From positions 124,001-188,000 of the forward strand of contig NZ_BPEW01000004.1 of assembly GCF_019654975.1 (NCBI RefSeq): a stretch of 64,000 nt of DNA, written 5' to 3'. This document shows positions 57,075-64,000 of the stretch, in pieces. Below the pieces are notes generated by a model. It worked only from the letters and a program-made list of their open reading frames with translations. It was not told where the DNA came from and searched no databases. Each line of letters starts with the position of its first letter. The stretch's first letter is position 1. The translations under genes and the position numbers were made by a program. The DNA comes from Shewanella sp. c952. Its GTDB lineage: Bacteria > Pseudomonadota > Gammaproteobacteria > Enterobacterales > Shewanellaceae.

Positions 57075-57372
57075 GACTTCCCTAACAAACTGCTTTATTC
57101 AATTAGGGGTAGTTTACCTAGGTAAAACCAAGCTTCAATACGTTTTACCTTTTCTTACAATTAACACATTTCATTCACACACTTACGCGCAGCAGATAAT
57201 AGCGAGTTAGCGGCTATTCAAGTCAATAATATATCAACCTGCCGATATAACAGTTTTAGCTGTTTACATTCCAAAACAAACAAGCATAAACGTTTTGAAC
57301 ATCTAGATAAGAGGCATTCAAGCATTATACTGTGAAGAAATAGTTATCTAGCTAGTGGTATAAAGAAGGCAA
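57075..57372. other. promoter region of the RND operon
   Basis: About 300 bp. On the minus strand TTGAAG and TAAACT form a plausible promoter with 16-17 bp spacing, and the palindrome at 57113-57126 lies in the spacer. A second GGTAAAA half-site (about 57144-57150) lies further upstream. Nothing else was recognised. Confidence 0.5.
57113..57126. promoter_or_regulatory. palindromic operator of the RND operon
   Basis: TTTACCTAGGTAAA is a perfect 14-bp palindrome, 39 bp upstream of the adaptor start. It is placed like TetR/AcrR-type operators between promoter elements. No regulator gene is adjacent. Confidence 0.65.
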
Positions 57373-57399
57373 TAAAAAAGGAGCCACATAGGCTCCTTT
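57373..57399 (-). terminator. terminator downstream of bamC
   Basis: AAAGGAGCC / GGCTCCTTT with loop ACATA, ending in a T tract on the minus strand, 19 bp past the bamC stop. Confidence 0.85.
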
Positions 57400-57417
57400 C
57401 ATTAGAACGGCAATCGA

Positions 57418-58518
57418 CTAACGGACTTTACGATCTTCTTCCATTAGCTCTGAGAAACCTTCATAGACGGCGATAACAACTTCACTTTCTAATGGTTCAT
57501 TGTCAGCACCAAGTAAGTGGATCTGCGTTTTATCGTCAGCGCTATCATCTTTAAGTTCGATGCGGTAAGAACCTTCATCTAAACTCAGTTTTTTCTCACC
57601 CCATAAAGAGCTCCAAAAACCTGAATCATCGACCACGTTGATATAAAGCAGACCTTTGTTACTGTCCATATCTACAATTTCGAAGCCCATCTCAGGTAAA
57701 ACGATACGTAAACGATCCCATGTACGTTTGAACTTAGCATCGGCTAGCCAGTAAGCTTGTTCATCTTGCTCAGAGATCAAGTCAACATCAATACCAAGAC
57801 TTTGTTTAAGACGCTTAGCTTTCATAGCTTGAGCACGTTTAATACTCATGTAACTAATAGAGTCATTCAGGATATCAATCGTATAACGACGCTTATCTTC
57901 TCCGCTAAGCAAAATCTCTTGTTGCTCACCGTCATAAGACTCTTCGTGTTCAATCAAACTGATTGTAACGTTACCGCTACGACCATGTGGGCGAATATCA
58001 ACGTCATACTTATAACGTTGGCGCAACAGGTAAACTTTGTCACTGCCCCAAAAGCTAGACTCAACCACTTCAGAGCTTTCAATCCAATCAGTTTCAAAGG
58101 TGCCAGCATCATAGTCTTCAGCACGGATCTGAACTGACTCACTTGCAAAGTACTCTTTTAATACATCAAAGATCTCTTGCTTTAGGTCTGAGTCATTATC
58201 AATGGACTCAACCATAATTTTAATATTGTCATCACCCTCTTCGACACGCGTTCCCGCAGCCATAGGCAATACCTGTAGCGGAGGACGAATATCTAAGGTG
58301 CTGCCCACTAGCGTCTTATCAACTTTAGCGCCAACCTCGGGGATATCATATTCTTTACTATATGTCGGTTGATTAAGCCCTTCAGGAATAACCAGTTTAG
58401 GCGCTGATGCTAGATCTTGATATTGCTGATCAACATCATTCGCTTGCCTTCTATCAATTGGTGTACTGCACGCTGTGACAGCCGCAATCAGTATTAATGG
58501 TGATACTTGCTTTAGCAT
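57418..58518 (-). CDS. bamC: outer-membrane assembly lipoprotein BamC
   Basis: 366 residues with a lipoprotein signal ending TACS (Cys17). A disordered N-terminal stretch (20-100; VIPEGLNQPTYSKEYDIP) would contact BamD. Two helix-grip domains (about 105-215 and 245-360; PRMGFEIVD-type core LPEMGFEIVDMDSNKGLLYI) follow. BamC is a subunit of the beta-barrel assembly machine. It follows dapA by 6 bp, the conserved dapA-bamC order. Confidence 0.92.
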   Translation of the reverse strand: MLKQVSPLILIAAVTACSTPIDRRQANDVDQQYQDLASAPKLVIPEGLNQPTYSKEYDIPEVGAKVDKTLVGSTLDIRPPLQVLPMAAGTRVEEGDDNIKIMVESIDNDSDLKQEIFDVLKEYFASESVQIRAEDYDAGTFETDWIESSEVVESSFWGSDKVYLLRQRYKYDVDIRPHGRSGNVTISLIEHEESYDGEQQEILLSGEDKRRYTIDILNDSISYMSIKRAQAMKAKRLKQSLGIDVDLISEQDEQAYWLADAKFKRTWDRLRIVLPEMGFEIVDMDSNKGLLYINVVDDSGFWSSLWGEKKLSLDEGSYRIELKDDSADDKTQIHLLGADNEPLESEVVIAVYEGFSELMEEDRKVR

Positions 58519-58524
58519 TTATTC

Positions 58525-59406
58525 TTAAACCTCAATTCGGGCATTTTTCATTGCTTCTAGCAACAGACCATGAAACTCACTAGAAAGTTCAGTTAAAGGT
58601 AAACGAATTTCTCCTTTACTGATAAGTCCCATTTGATGAGCAGCCCATTTTACAGGGATTGGGTTGGCTTCACAAAATAAAGCGCTGAATAAACTTTGCA
58701 TCGACTTTTCAACAGCAATAGCTTCTGCAGTATTGCCAGCAAGTGCGGCATCACACATCGCTTTAAATGCTTTAGGAACAATGTTGTTAGCAACCGAAAT
58801 GATACCGTTACCGCCCAAAGTTAAAAATTCGCGTGCTGTAGCGTCATCACCACTGTAAAGCAAAAAATCGTCGCCGCACAAACTGCGAAGTTTACTTACA
58901 CGAGTAAGATCGCCAGTGGCTTCTTTTACACCAATAATGTTACTAACGCTTGCGAGCTCTGCTACCGTTTCAGGTAACATATCAACCGAAGTACGCCCAG
59001 GTACATTGTACAATATTTGTGGAATATCAGTACTTTGAGCTACAGCTTTATAATGTGCAATCAAGCCTTTTGGAGACGGCTTATTGTAATATGGAGTCAC
59101 ACCCAGCATGGCTTCAACACCAACACTAGACAGACCTTTTGTCAGTTCTATCGCTTCTGCAGTGGCATTTGCGCCATTACCACCAATAATTGGAATGCGG
59201 CCAGCGGCAAAACTTACCGTCTGTTGGACGACTTGAATATGCTCTTTTGCTGGCAGTGTTGCTGACTCACCAGTAGTGCCAACTGCAACGATGCCATCGG
59301 TACCTTGGGCAATATGGTACTCAACTAAATTCTCAAGACTCTTATTATCTACTGTGCCATCACTATTCATTGGTGTGATTAAGGCAACGATGCTTCCGTT
59401 TATCAT
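58525..59406 (-). CDS. dapA: 4-hydroxy-tetrahydrodipicolinate synthase
   Basis: 293 residues. The Schiff-base Lys161 is in GVKEATGD, Tyr133 in [10 protein letters not shown], and the substrate loop is GTTGESATL. It condenses pyruvate and aspartate semialdehyde in the diaminopimelate and lysine pathway. Length matches E. coli DapA (292). It is divergent from gcvR across 238 bp, and bamC follows directly. Confidence 0.95.
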   Translation of the reverse strand: MINGSIVALITPMNSDGTVDNKSLENLVEYHIAQGTDGIVAVGTTGESATLPAKEHIQVVQQTVSFAAGRIPIIGGNGANATAEAIELTKGLSSVGVEAMLGVTPYYNKPSPKGLIAHYKAVAQSTDIPQILYNVPGRTSVDMLPETVAELASVSNIIGVKEATGDLTRVSKLRSLCGDDFLLYSGDDATAREFLTLGGNGIISVANNIVPKAFKAMCDAALAGNTAEAIAVEKSMQSLFSALFCEANPIPVKWAAHQMGLISKGEIRLPLTELSSEFHGLLLEAMKNARIEV

Positions 59407-59644
59407 GTGTATTCCCCAAGGGTTCAGGACTGGCTATGGTACTGATGGAATCAGTTAAAGACAAGCACTAGTACACAACTCATTCCAGATTCATTATCAA
59501 CTTGAAACATATTAAATATTTGATTTTGTAACTACGACAAAGATCGCAAATAGAGCAACATGTGATAGCATTGCTGACCATGAAAAAAAAGCACCATGAA
59601 ATTGCTGTTTTTTTGGGCTAACTAATATAAAGATGGGGTATTAA

Positions 59645-60181
59645 ATGTCCAACCACTTGGTCGTTACTGCAATGGGGGCCGACCGTCCAGGTATTGTGAG
59701 TAAATTTGCACGACTCGCAAGTGAGTGTGACTGTGACATAGTCGACAGTCGTATGGCGTTGTTCGGTAATGAATTCACTTTAATTATGATGTTATCTGGC
59801 TCATGGCCTTCTATCACCAAGATGGAATCAACCTTACCTAGCTTGAGTGTTGAGCTAGAACTGATGACAGTCATGAAACGGACAGCTAAACATACACCGA
59901 AAAATTACATTTCTCGCTTAGAAGTTAACTTCAGTGGTTTTGATCAACGTGGAACCATGAAAAAAATCACTCAGTTTCTTGCCGATCGTTCATTAGATTT
60001 GGGGGCGGTAAAGTCCCACGCAGAAGAAGACGATACTGGCGAACCGACTCAGAACATCTCATTGACCATAAATGTCCCTGAAAAAGTCGATCTTGAAAAG
60101 CTTGAAGTCAGTATGCATGAACTCGCAAAAGAGTTGTCACTAGAGTGTACCTTGGAGCATATGCAAGGCATAGACAGCTAA
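59645..60181 (+). CDS. gcvR: glycine cleavage system regulator GcvR-like ACT protein
   Basis: 178 residues with two ACT domains. The first is MSNHLVVTAMGADRPGIVSK ... SLSVELELMTV. The second is LEVNFSGFDQRGTMKKITQF ... ISLTINVPEKVDLEKLEV. In E. coli GcvR antagonises GcvA at the glycine cleavage genes. The order dapA, gcvR, bcp matches the conserved gammaproteobacterial block. 17 bp separates it from bcp. Confidence 0.9.
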   Translation: MSNHLVVTAMGADRPGIVSKFARLASECDCDIVDSRMALFGNEFTLIMMLSGSWPSITKMESTLPSLSVELELMTVMKRTAKHTPKNYISRLEVNFSGFDQRGTMKKITQFLADRSLDLGAVKSHAEEDDTGEPTQNISLTINVPEKVDLEKLEVSMHELAKELSLECTLEHMQGIDS

Positions 60182-60198
60182 AATCATAGGGAAAAGAT

Positions 60199-60666
60199 AT
60201 GCATACCTTAACAGTAGGCGATAAAGCGCCACAGTTTACTCTACAAAATCAAAATGATGAGACTATCAGCTTATCAGAAGCATTACAGACTGGTCCGGTG
60301 TTAGTTTATTTTTATCCAAAAGCGTCAACACCAGGCTGCACAGTGCAAGCGTGTGGCTTAAGAGATAGTCAGCCACAACTTAATGATCTTTCTGTTACCG
60401 TATTTGGTATTAGCCCAGATCCAGTCGCAAAGCTTGCAAAGTTCTCAGATAAGCAATCGCTCAATTTCTCACTGCTAAGTGATGAAGACCATGCAATCGC
60501 CGATGCATTTGGTGTTTGGGGAGAGAAAAAATTTATGGGTAAAATTTATGACGGTATTCACCGTCTAAGTTTCCTCGTAGGCCAAGATGGTAATATTGCT
60601 CACGTGTTCAATAAATTTAAAACGAAAGATCACCACGAAGTGGTTCTTGCCTATTTAGCCGAGTAA
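60199..60666 (+). CDS. bcp: thioredoxin-dependent thiol peroxidase Bcp
   Basis: 155 residues. Peroxiredoxin fold with peroxidatic Cys47 in PKASTPGCTVQACGLRD and a second Cys52 five residues later, the atypical 2-Cys pattern of Bcp. VFGISPDPVAKLAKF follows. It reduces hydrogen and organic peroxides in the cytoplasm. Cotranscribed with gcvR. Confidence 0.93.
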   Translation: MHTLTVGDKAPQFTLQNQNDETISLSEALQTGPVLVYFYPKASTPGCTVQACGLRDSQPQLNDLSVTVFGISPDPVAKLAKFSDKQSLNFSLLSDEDHAIADAFGVWGEKKFMGKIYDGIHRLSFLVGQDGNIAHVFNKFKTKDHHEVVLAYLAE

Positions 60667-60682
60667 CTAACACTGACTCAAT

Positions 60683-60709
60683 AAAAAGGAGCCTAGAAGG
60701 CTCCTTTTT
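60683..60709. terminator. bidirectional terminator bcp / argO
   Basis: AAAAAGGAGCC / GGCTCCTTTTT with loop TAGAA, flanked by A and T tracts between convergent genes. Confidence 0.87.
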
Positions 60710-60717
60710 TTATTATT

Positions 60718-61329
60718 CTATAAGTATGGATATATTAACGCTAAAGCAATAGACCACATTGTTAGGCAGATAAATCTATCTAAGTAGCACCACGCTTTAG
60801 GCTTCTGAAATATAGGACTTAAGTAGCGAGCTCCAATACTTAAGCTAAAAAACCATACAAATGATGCCAACACAGCCCCAGCCCCAAACCATTGCTTTGC
60901 CGTGCCTTCAAACTGCACACTAATGCTTCCTAGCAGTACCACGGTATCTAAATACAAGTGTGGATTAAGAAAGCTTATTGCTAATGTGGTAATAACTGCT
61001 TTTTTGAGGCTATCAGCGGCTAATCCTTGCTCATCTTCCATTTTTTGCTCAGTAAAAGATGATTTCAATGCGCCATAACCATATATAAAAAGAAAAATAG
61101 CACCACCAAAACTGGCGATATCTTTGATCAGTGGAAAGGCAAGTATAAGATGCCCAAGCCCTGCAACGCCTGCCGTGATCATAATGGCGTCAATAAATGA
61201 GCACAGCGCCGCTATGGGCAACGAATGTGATTGCTTTAAGCCCTGTTTTAATACAAATGCGTTTTGCGCACCTACCGCCATGATGAGACTGCCACCGATT
61301 GCCATTCCCTGAATGAATGCTGTTTGCAT
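60718..61329 (-). CDS. argO: LysE/ArgO family amino-acid exporter
   Basis: 203 residues, about six membrane helices. Family signatures are GGSLIMAVGAQNAFVLKQGL near the N-terminus, SFIDAIMITAGVAGLGHLI, and SFLNPHLYLDTVVLLGSI. It should export arginine, or basic amino acids, to the periplasm. It is divergent from argP, whose product activates argO in E. coli, which supports the assignment. Confidence 0.9.
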   Translation of the reverse strand: MQTAFIQGMAIGGSLIMAVGAQNAFVLKQGLKQSHSLPIAALCSFIDAIMITAGVAGLGHLILAFPLIKDIASFGGAIFLFIYGYGALKSSFTEQKMEDEQGLAADSLKKAVITTLAISFLNPHLYLDTVVLLGSISVQFEGTAKQWFGAGAVLASFVWFFSLSIGARYLSPIFQKPKAWCYLDRFICLTMWSIALALIYPYL

Positions 61330-61451
61330 GAAATTACCTAAAATATGAAGACGACGAATTAGCGAGCAGAATATTCCCCAAACAAAAATAAGTACAACTA
61401 ATTAAATTTATGTATCATTAGTAAAACTTATAATTGATTACTTAGTCTCCT

Positions 61452-62351
61452 ATGTTTGATTACGCCCATCTAAAAGCATTATCGATAGTGGTATCACAAG
61501 GTGGCTTTGATAAGGCTGCTAAACACCTTTTCATTAGCCAATCTGCAGTCTCACAGCGGATTAAACAGCTCGAAGACAAAGTAGGACAAGCCCTAGTCGT
61601 TCGAGCTACACCTGTGTATGCCACTGAAATGGGCAAGCGCCTGCTGAGGCATTATGCTCAAGTTCAATTGCTTGAGAGTGAACTGCGCACAGAAATGAAT
61701 GTTGATGACCCTTCGTTGCCGACGATTGTGCGTATCGCTGTCAACGCTGATAGTTTGGCGACTTGGTTTTTACCCGCATTAACTGAAGTTTTTAAACGTC
61801 ACAAATGGTTATTAGAACTAGTCGTTGATGATGAAGCCTATACCCATCATTTGCTAAAAAGTGGTGACGCTGTTGGCTGTGTCACCACCAGCCAATCGCC
61901 TATGGCGGGCTGCAGTAGCGAATACCTTGGCAACATGGAATACATGTGTGTAGCTACCCCGGATTTTATCGCCGAGTACTTTGACCAATTAACACAGCAA
62001 CCAGATTCAATACTTAAAGCACCAGCGGTGGTCTTTTCTACTAAAGACAAACTTCACGATAAGTTTCTTAATTTTTATTTTGGTATCAATGAAGGCAGCA
62101 CTCGAGAGCATAAAATCCCTTCATCTGAAAGTTTTCTCGAAGCGATAACTATGGGCTTAGGATATGGATTAGTGGCGCATCTGCAAGCAAAACCATTGTT
62201 GGAAAGTGGCGATTTAATCGAAGTATTCCCAGGAAAGCGGATGCAGGTCCCCCTTTATTGGCAACATTGGAATATAAAAGCTAAACAAACGACTATCGTT
62301 TATCGTTCGTTAGCAGCGACTGCACGCCACTTGCTCATAAACCCTGAATAA
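61452..62351 (+). CDS. argP: LysR-family regulator ArgP
   Basis: 299 residues. The N-terminal winged helix-turn-helix contains FDKAAKHLFISQSAVSQRIK. The C-terminal effector domain includes VTTSQSPMAGCSSEYLGNMEYMC (read in two parts, about 135-157). Length and motifs match ArgP/IciA. It senses arginine and lysine, and its divergent neighbour argO is the classical target. A TCTCCT stretch precedes the ATG, so the ribosome site is weak. Confidence 0.9.
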   Translation: MFDYAHLKALSIVVSQGGFDKAAKHLFISQSAVSQRIKQLEDKVGQALVVRATPVYATEMGKRLLRHYAQVQLLESELRTEMNVDDPSLPTIVRIAVNADSLATWFLPALTEVFKRHKWLLELVVDDEAYTHHLLKSGDAVGCVTTSQSPMAGCSSEYLGNMEYMCVATPDFIAEYFDQLTQQPDSILKAPAVVFSTKDKLHDKFLNFYFGINEGSTREHKIPSSESFLEAITMGLGYGLVAHLQAKPLLESGDLIEVFPGKRMQVPLYWQHWNIKAKQTTIVYRSLAATARHLLINPE

Positions 62352-62353
62352 AA

Positions 62354-62371
62354 AAGGGGCATCAGCCCCTT
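62354..62371 (-). terminator. terminator downstream of perM
   Basis: AAGGGGC / GCCCCTT with loop ATCA; read on the minus strand it ends in a T tract. It lies between argP and perM stops. Confidence 0.7.
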
Positions 62372-62396
62372 AATGTTTTTCGATGTAGTTGCCGTC

Positions 62397-63491
62397 TTAT
62401 TTAACCAAAGGTTCTGCTTCGATGGCTTGTTCTGCTGAAGCGCCATGAACGGGCCATGCGTTGATAACCGCTTTTACTAGCGATGCTAAAGGGATGGCAA
62501 AGAAAACGCCCCACACGCCCCACAGGCCTCCAAACACTAATACAGCCGCGATAATAAACACTGGATGCAAATCAACGGCGTCTGAAAATAGAATAGGCAC
62601 AAGTAAATTACCGTCCAATGCTTGAATAATACCGTAGCCGATCATCAAGTAGCCAAACTCGGAACTGATCCCCCACTGGAAAAATGCGACTAATGCGATA
62701 GGTAATGTCACAAGCGTTGCCCCTACATAAGGGATCAATACCGACAGGCCTGTTAATACCCCTAGCAGCGCAGCGTATCTAAGATCCATCACCGCAAAGA
62801 AGGCATAACTCACAACACCGATGATCACTATTTCGATAATTTTTCCACGAATATAGTTAAAGATCTGCTGATGCATTTCATTCCAAACTTTGCGCGCTAA
62901 ATCACGATTGGAAGGAAAGAACCGCTTACTACCACGCAGTAGCTCATCTTTGTCTTTTAAGAAGAAAAACACCAACAGTGGCACCAATATCGCGTATACC
63001 ATTAGCACTAACAATGAAGCTGAATAACCGAGCAACTGTTTACCGATATCCAGTAAGTGCTGAGTATCGAGCATTTTTTTCAGTTCGCCGACCATGGTGT
63101 CTAACTGAGTTGGATTAACGAATTGCGGATATTGGTTTATAAACTGCTGTGCAGTCAATAATCCTTTATCAATCATACTTGGTAGGTCCCCAATCAAGCT
63201 AACCCCCTGCCTCCAGAGACTTGGGATCAAACCAAAACTGATCAATAACATCAAACCAATGAACAGAATCAACACTAATGAAGCGGCCGGAGTACGATTA
63301 ATACCAATACGCGCCATCTGAGCGACAGGCCACTCCAATAAGAAAGCGAGCACAAGCGCAACCAATAACGGCGCTAATAAGCCACCTGCGAAATAGATGG
63401 CGAGTGCTAAACCAACAAGAATAAGCACTAAAGTAACAGCTTGTGGATCACTAAAACGTTCTTTGTACCAACGACTTAAGATTGTTAACAT
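62397..63491 (-). CDS. perM: AI-2E family transporter PerM
   Basis: 364 residues, about seven or eight membrane helices. Family features are LLVALVLAFLLEWPVAQMA near the N-terminus, FFFLKDKDELLRGSKRFFP in the middle, and the C-terminal LDGNLLVPILFSDAVDLHP. E. coli PerM (YfgO) is next to bepA, and the same neighbourhood seems to occur here. The transported substrate is not firmly known. Confidence 0.88.
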   Translation of the reverse strand: MLTILSRWYKERFSDPQAVTLVLILVGLALAIYFAGGLLAPLLVALVLAFLLEWPVAQMARIGINRTPAASLVLILFIGLMLLISFGLIPSLWRQGVSLIGDLPSMIDKGLLTAQQFINQYPQFVNPTQLDTMVGELKKMLDTQHLLDIGKQLLGYSASLLVLMVYAILVPLLVFFFLKDKDELLRGSKRFFPSNRDLARKVWNEMHQQIFNYIRGKIIEIVIIGVVSYAFFAVMDLRYAALLGVLTGLSVLIPYVGATLVTLPIALVAFFQWGISSEFGYLMIGYGIIQALDGNLLVPILFSDAVDLHPVFIIAAVLVFGGLWGVWGVFFAIPLASLVKAVINAWPVHGASAEQAIEAEPLVK

Positions 63492-63582
63492 TCATTTACC
63501 CTGATGCGACAGCTAATACTATGTACTGCTGTCGATAAAAAAGATGTTCTACATCTAAAATGTAAAACAGTTTAAAGTCACT

Positions 63583-63798
63583 TTACTTAGTGATCTCAAG
63601 TGTTAAAACTGACTCTTTCGATTGTATTATTTGATGATGATAACCGACTTTTTTTAAATAACGGGGAACATCTTGCCTAGAACCGGGGTCTGATAACAAA
63701 ACCCTTAGTTTTTCGCCAGTGTCGATCTGCTTTAAAGCTAATTTAACTTTTACGAGTGGCAATGGACAGCGAAAGGCTGTTAAATCAATAATAATCAT
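63583..63798 (-). CDS. TusA-family sulfur carrier protein
   Basis: 71 residues from the ATG at 63798; a TTG two codons earlier also starts the frame. The single Cys is in the conserved RCPLPLVKVK motif. The remainder has the small alpha/beta fold pattern VLLSDPGSRQDVPRYLKKVG. TusA-like proteins move persulfide sulfur, for example in tRNA thiolation. It resembles TusA/YedF paralogues; I cannot say which. It lies between perM (same strand) and the divergent bepA-like gene. Confidence 0.85.
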   Translation of the reverse strand: MIIIDLTAFRCPLPLVKVKLALKQIDTGEKLRVLLSDPGSRQDVPRYLKKVGYHHQIIQSKESVLTLEITK

Positions 63799-63909
63799 AA
63801 TCAACTTGCTATAAACAATCTAAGGCTATTATCCTAATAAGCAGTGCAAACCACAAGCAAGCATTGTGGCCTTACAACAAGAAAAGCATAGCCCAATTTA
63901 AGGATCCGC

Positions 63910-64000
63910 TTGAGCAAATTAACTTTTTCGAAATCTATTATTGCAGGGACATTGGCATTTACCTTAGCAGCCTCACCTGTTGCCTACGCCAATAACGATC
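63910..64000 (+). CDS. bepA: start of a probable BepA-type periplasmic protease (cut by window)
   Basis: Begins at a TTG with AAGGA about six bases upstream and reads open to the window edge. Only a signal peptide is visible: an N-region with two Lys, a hydrophobic core (IIAGTLAFTLAAS) and a PVAYA cleavage site. The identification as the BepA/YfgC M48 metalloprotease-chaperone rests on synteny with perM, not on its own sequence. Confidence 0.5.
   Translation, partial: MSKLTFSKSIIAGTLAFTLAASPVAYANND

Overview
The window is a chromosomal stretch of a marine gammaproteobacterium, most likely Shewanella. The strongest markers are a kdnA-kdnB-kdsB cluster (the 8-amino-Kdo pathway described in Shewanella), DUF3334 and DUF2897 family proteins, a dapA-bamC / gcvR-bcp core block, and a LacI-controlled maltodextrin locus with TonB-dependent uptake. 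Base composition is moderate to AT-rich. No rRNA, tRNA, CRISPR array or complete insertion sequence was seen.

Layout. (1) 1-6103, minus strand: the proximal part of a Tad/Flp type IVb pilus operon (flp, tadV, an AAA ATPase, cpaB, cpaC, a small lipoprotein, and a TadG-like protein cut by the window edge). (2) About 6104-10929: an AT-rich accessory patch with an L,D-transpeptidase translationally coupled to an IS630-type helix-turn-helix fragment, then a small membrane protein coupled to a membrane-bound sulfatase/phosphotransferase-superfamily enzyme. (3) 10991-12756: yjbQ and an RsmB-type RNA methyltransferase. (4) 12908-33128: the maltodextrin locus, with a FucP-type sugar transporter, a cytoplasmic GH13 alpha-glucosidase, a TonB receptor, two exported GH13 enzymes, a GH97 alpha-glucosidase, a maltose-type MFS transporter and a GH15 glucoamylase. 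Four near-identical LacI-type operators (TGMATACGTATGYA) mark three promoter regions, and a LacI-family regulator lies at 38250-39266. (5) 26013-28578: an unrelated module inside the sugar locus. It contains a stand-alone homologue of the alpha/beta domain of malate synthase G, a divergent XRE/ScfR-type regulator and a small lipoprotein.

(6) 33233-42040: two GNAT acetyltransferases, a GreA/GreB-like factor, an outer-membrane transporter-like protein, the uL16 arginine hydroxylase, a DEDDh exonuclease, the LacI regulator, a DUF3334 protein and a chemoreceptor. (7) 42148-49179: an ACT protein, ptsH-ptsI-crr, yffB-dapE and a carboxypeptidase, an alpha/beta hydrolase and carbonic anhydrase. (8) 49422-52777: kdnA, kdnB, kdsB and DUF2897. 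(9) 52900-57074: an RND efflux pump. (10) 57418-64000: bamC, dapA, gcvR, bcp, argO/argP, perM, a TusA-like gene and the start of a probable bepA.

In the inferred sugar pathway, the TonB receptor imports maltodextrins. Exported GH13, GH97 and GH15 enzymes hydrolyse them, two MFS permeases take up glucose and maltose, and the cytoplasmic GH13 enzyme finishes the job under LacI-family repression.

The most striking observation is the 170-residue malate synthase G-like protein. It appears to contain only the two sequence segments that make up the discontinuous alpha/beta domain of that enzyme, with the intervening and surrounding TIM-barrel parts absent. It is paired divergently with an ScfR-type regulator whose start codon lies inside a 14-bp tandem repeat.
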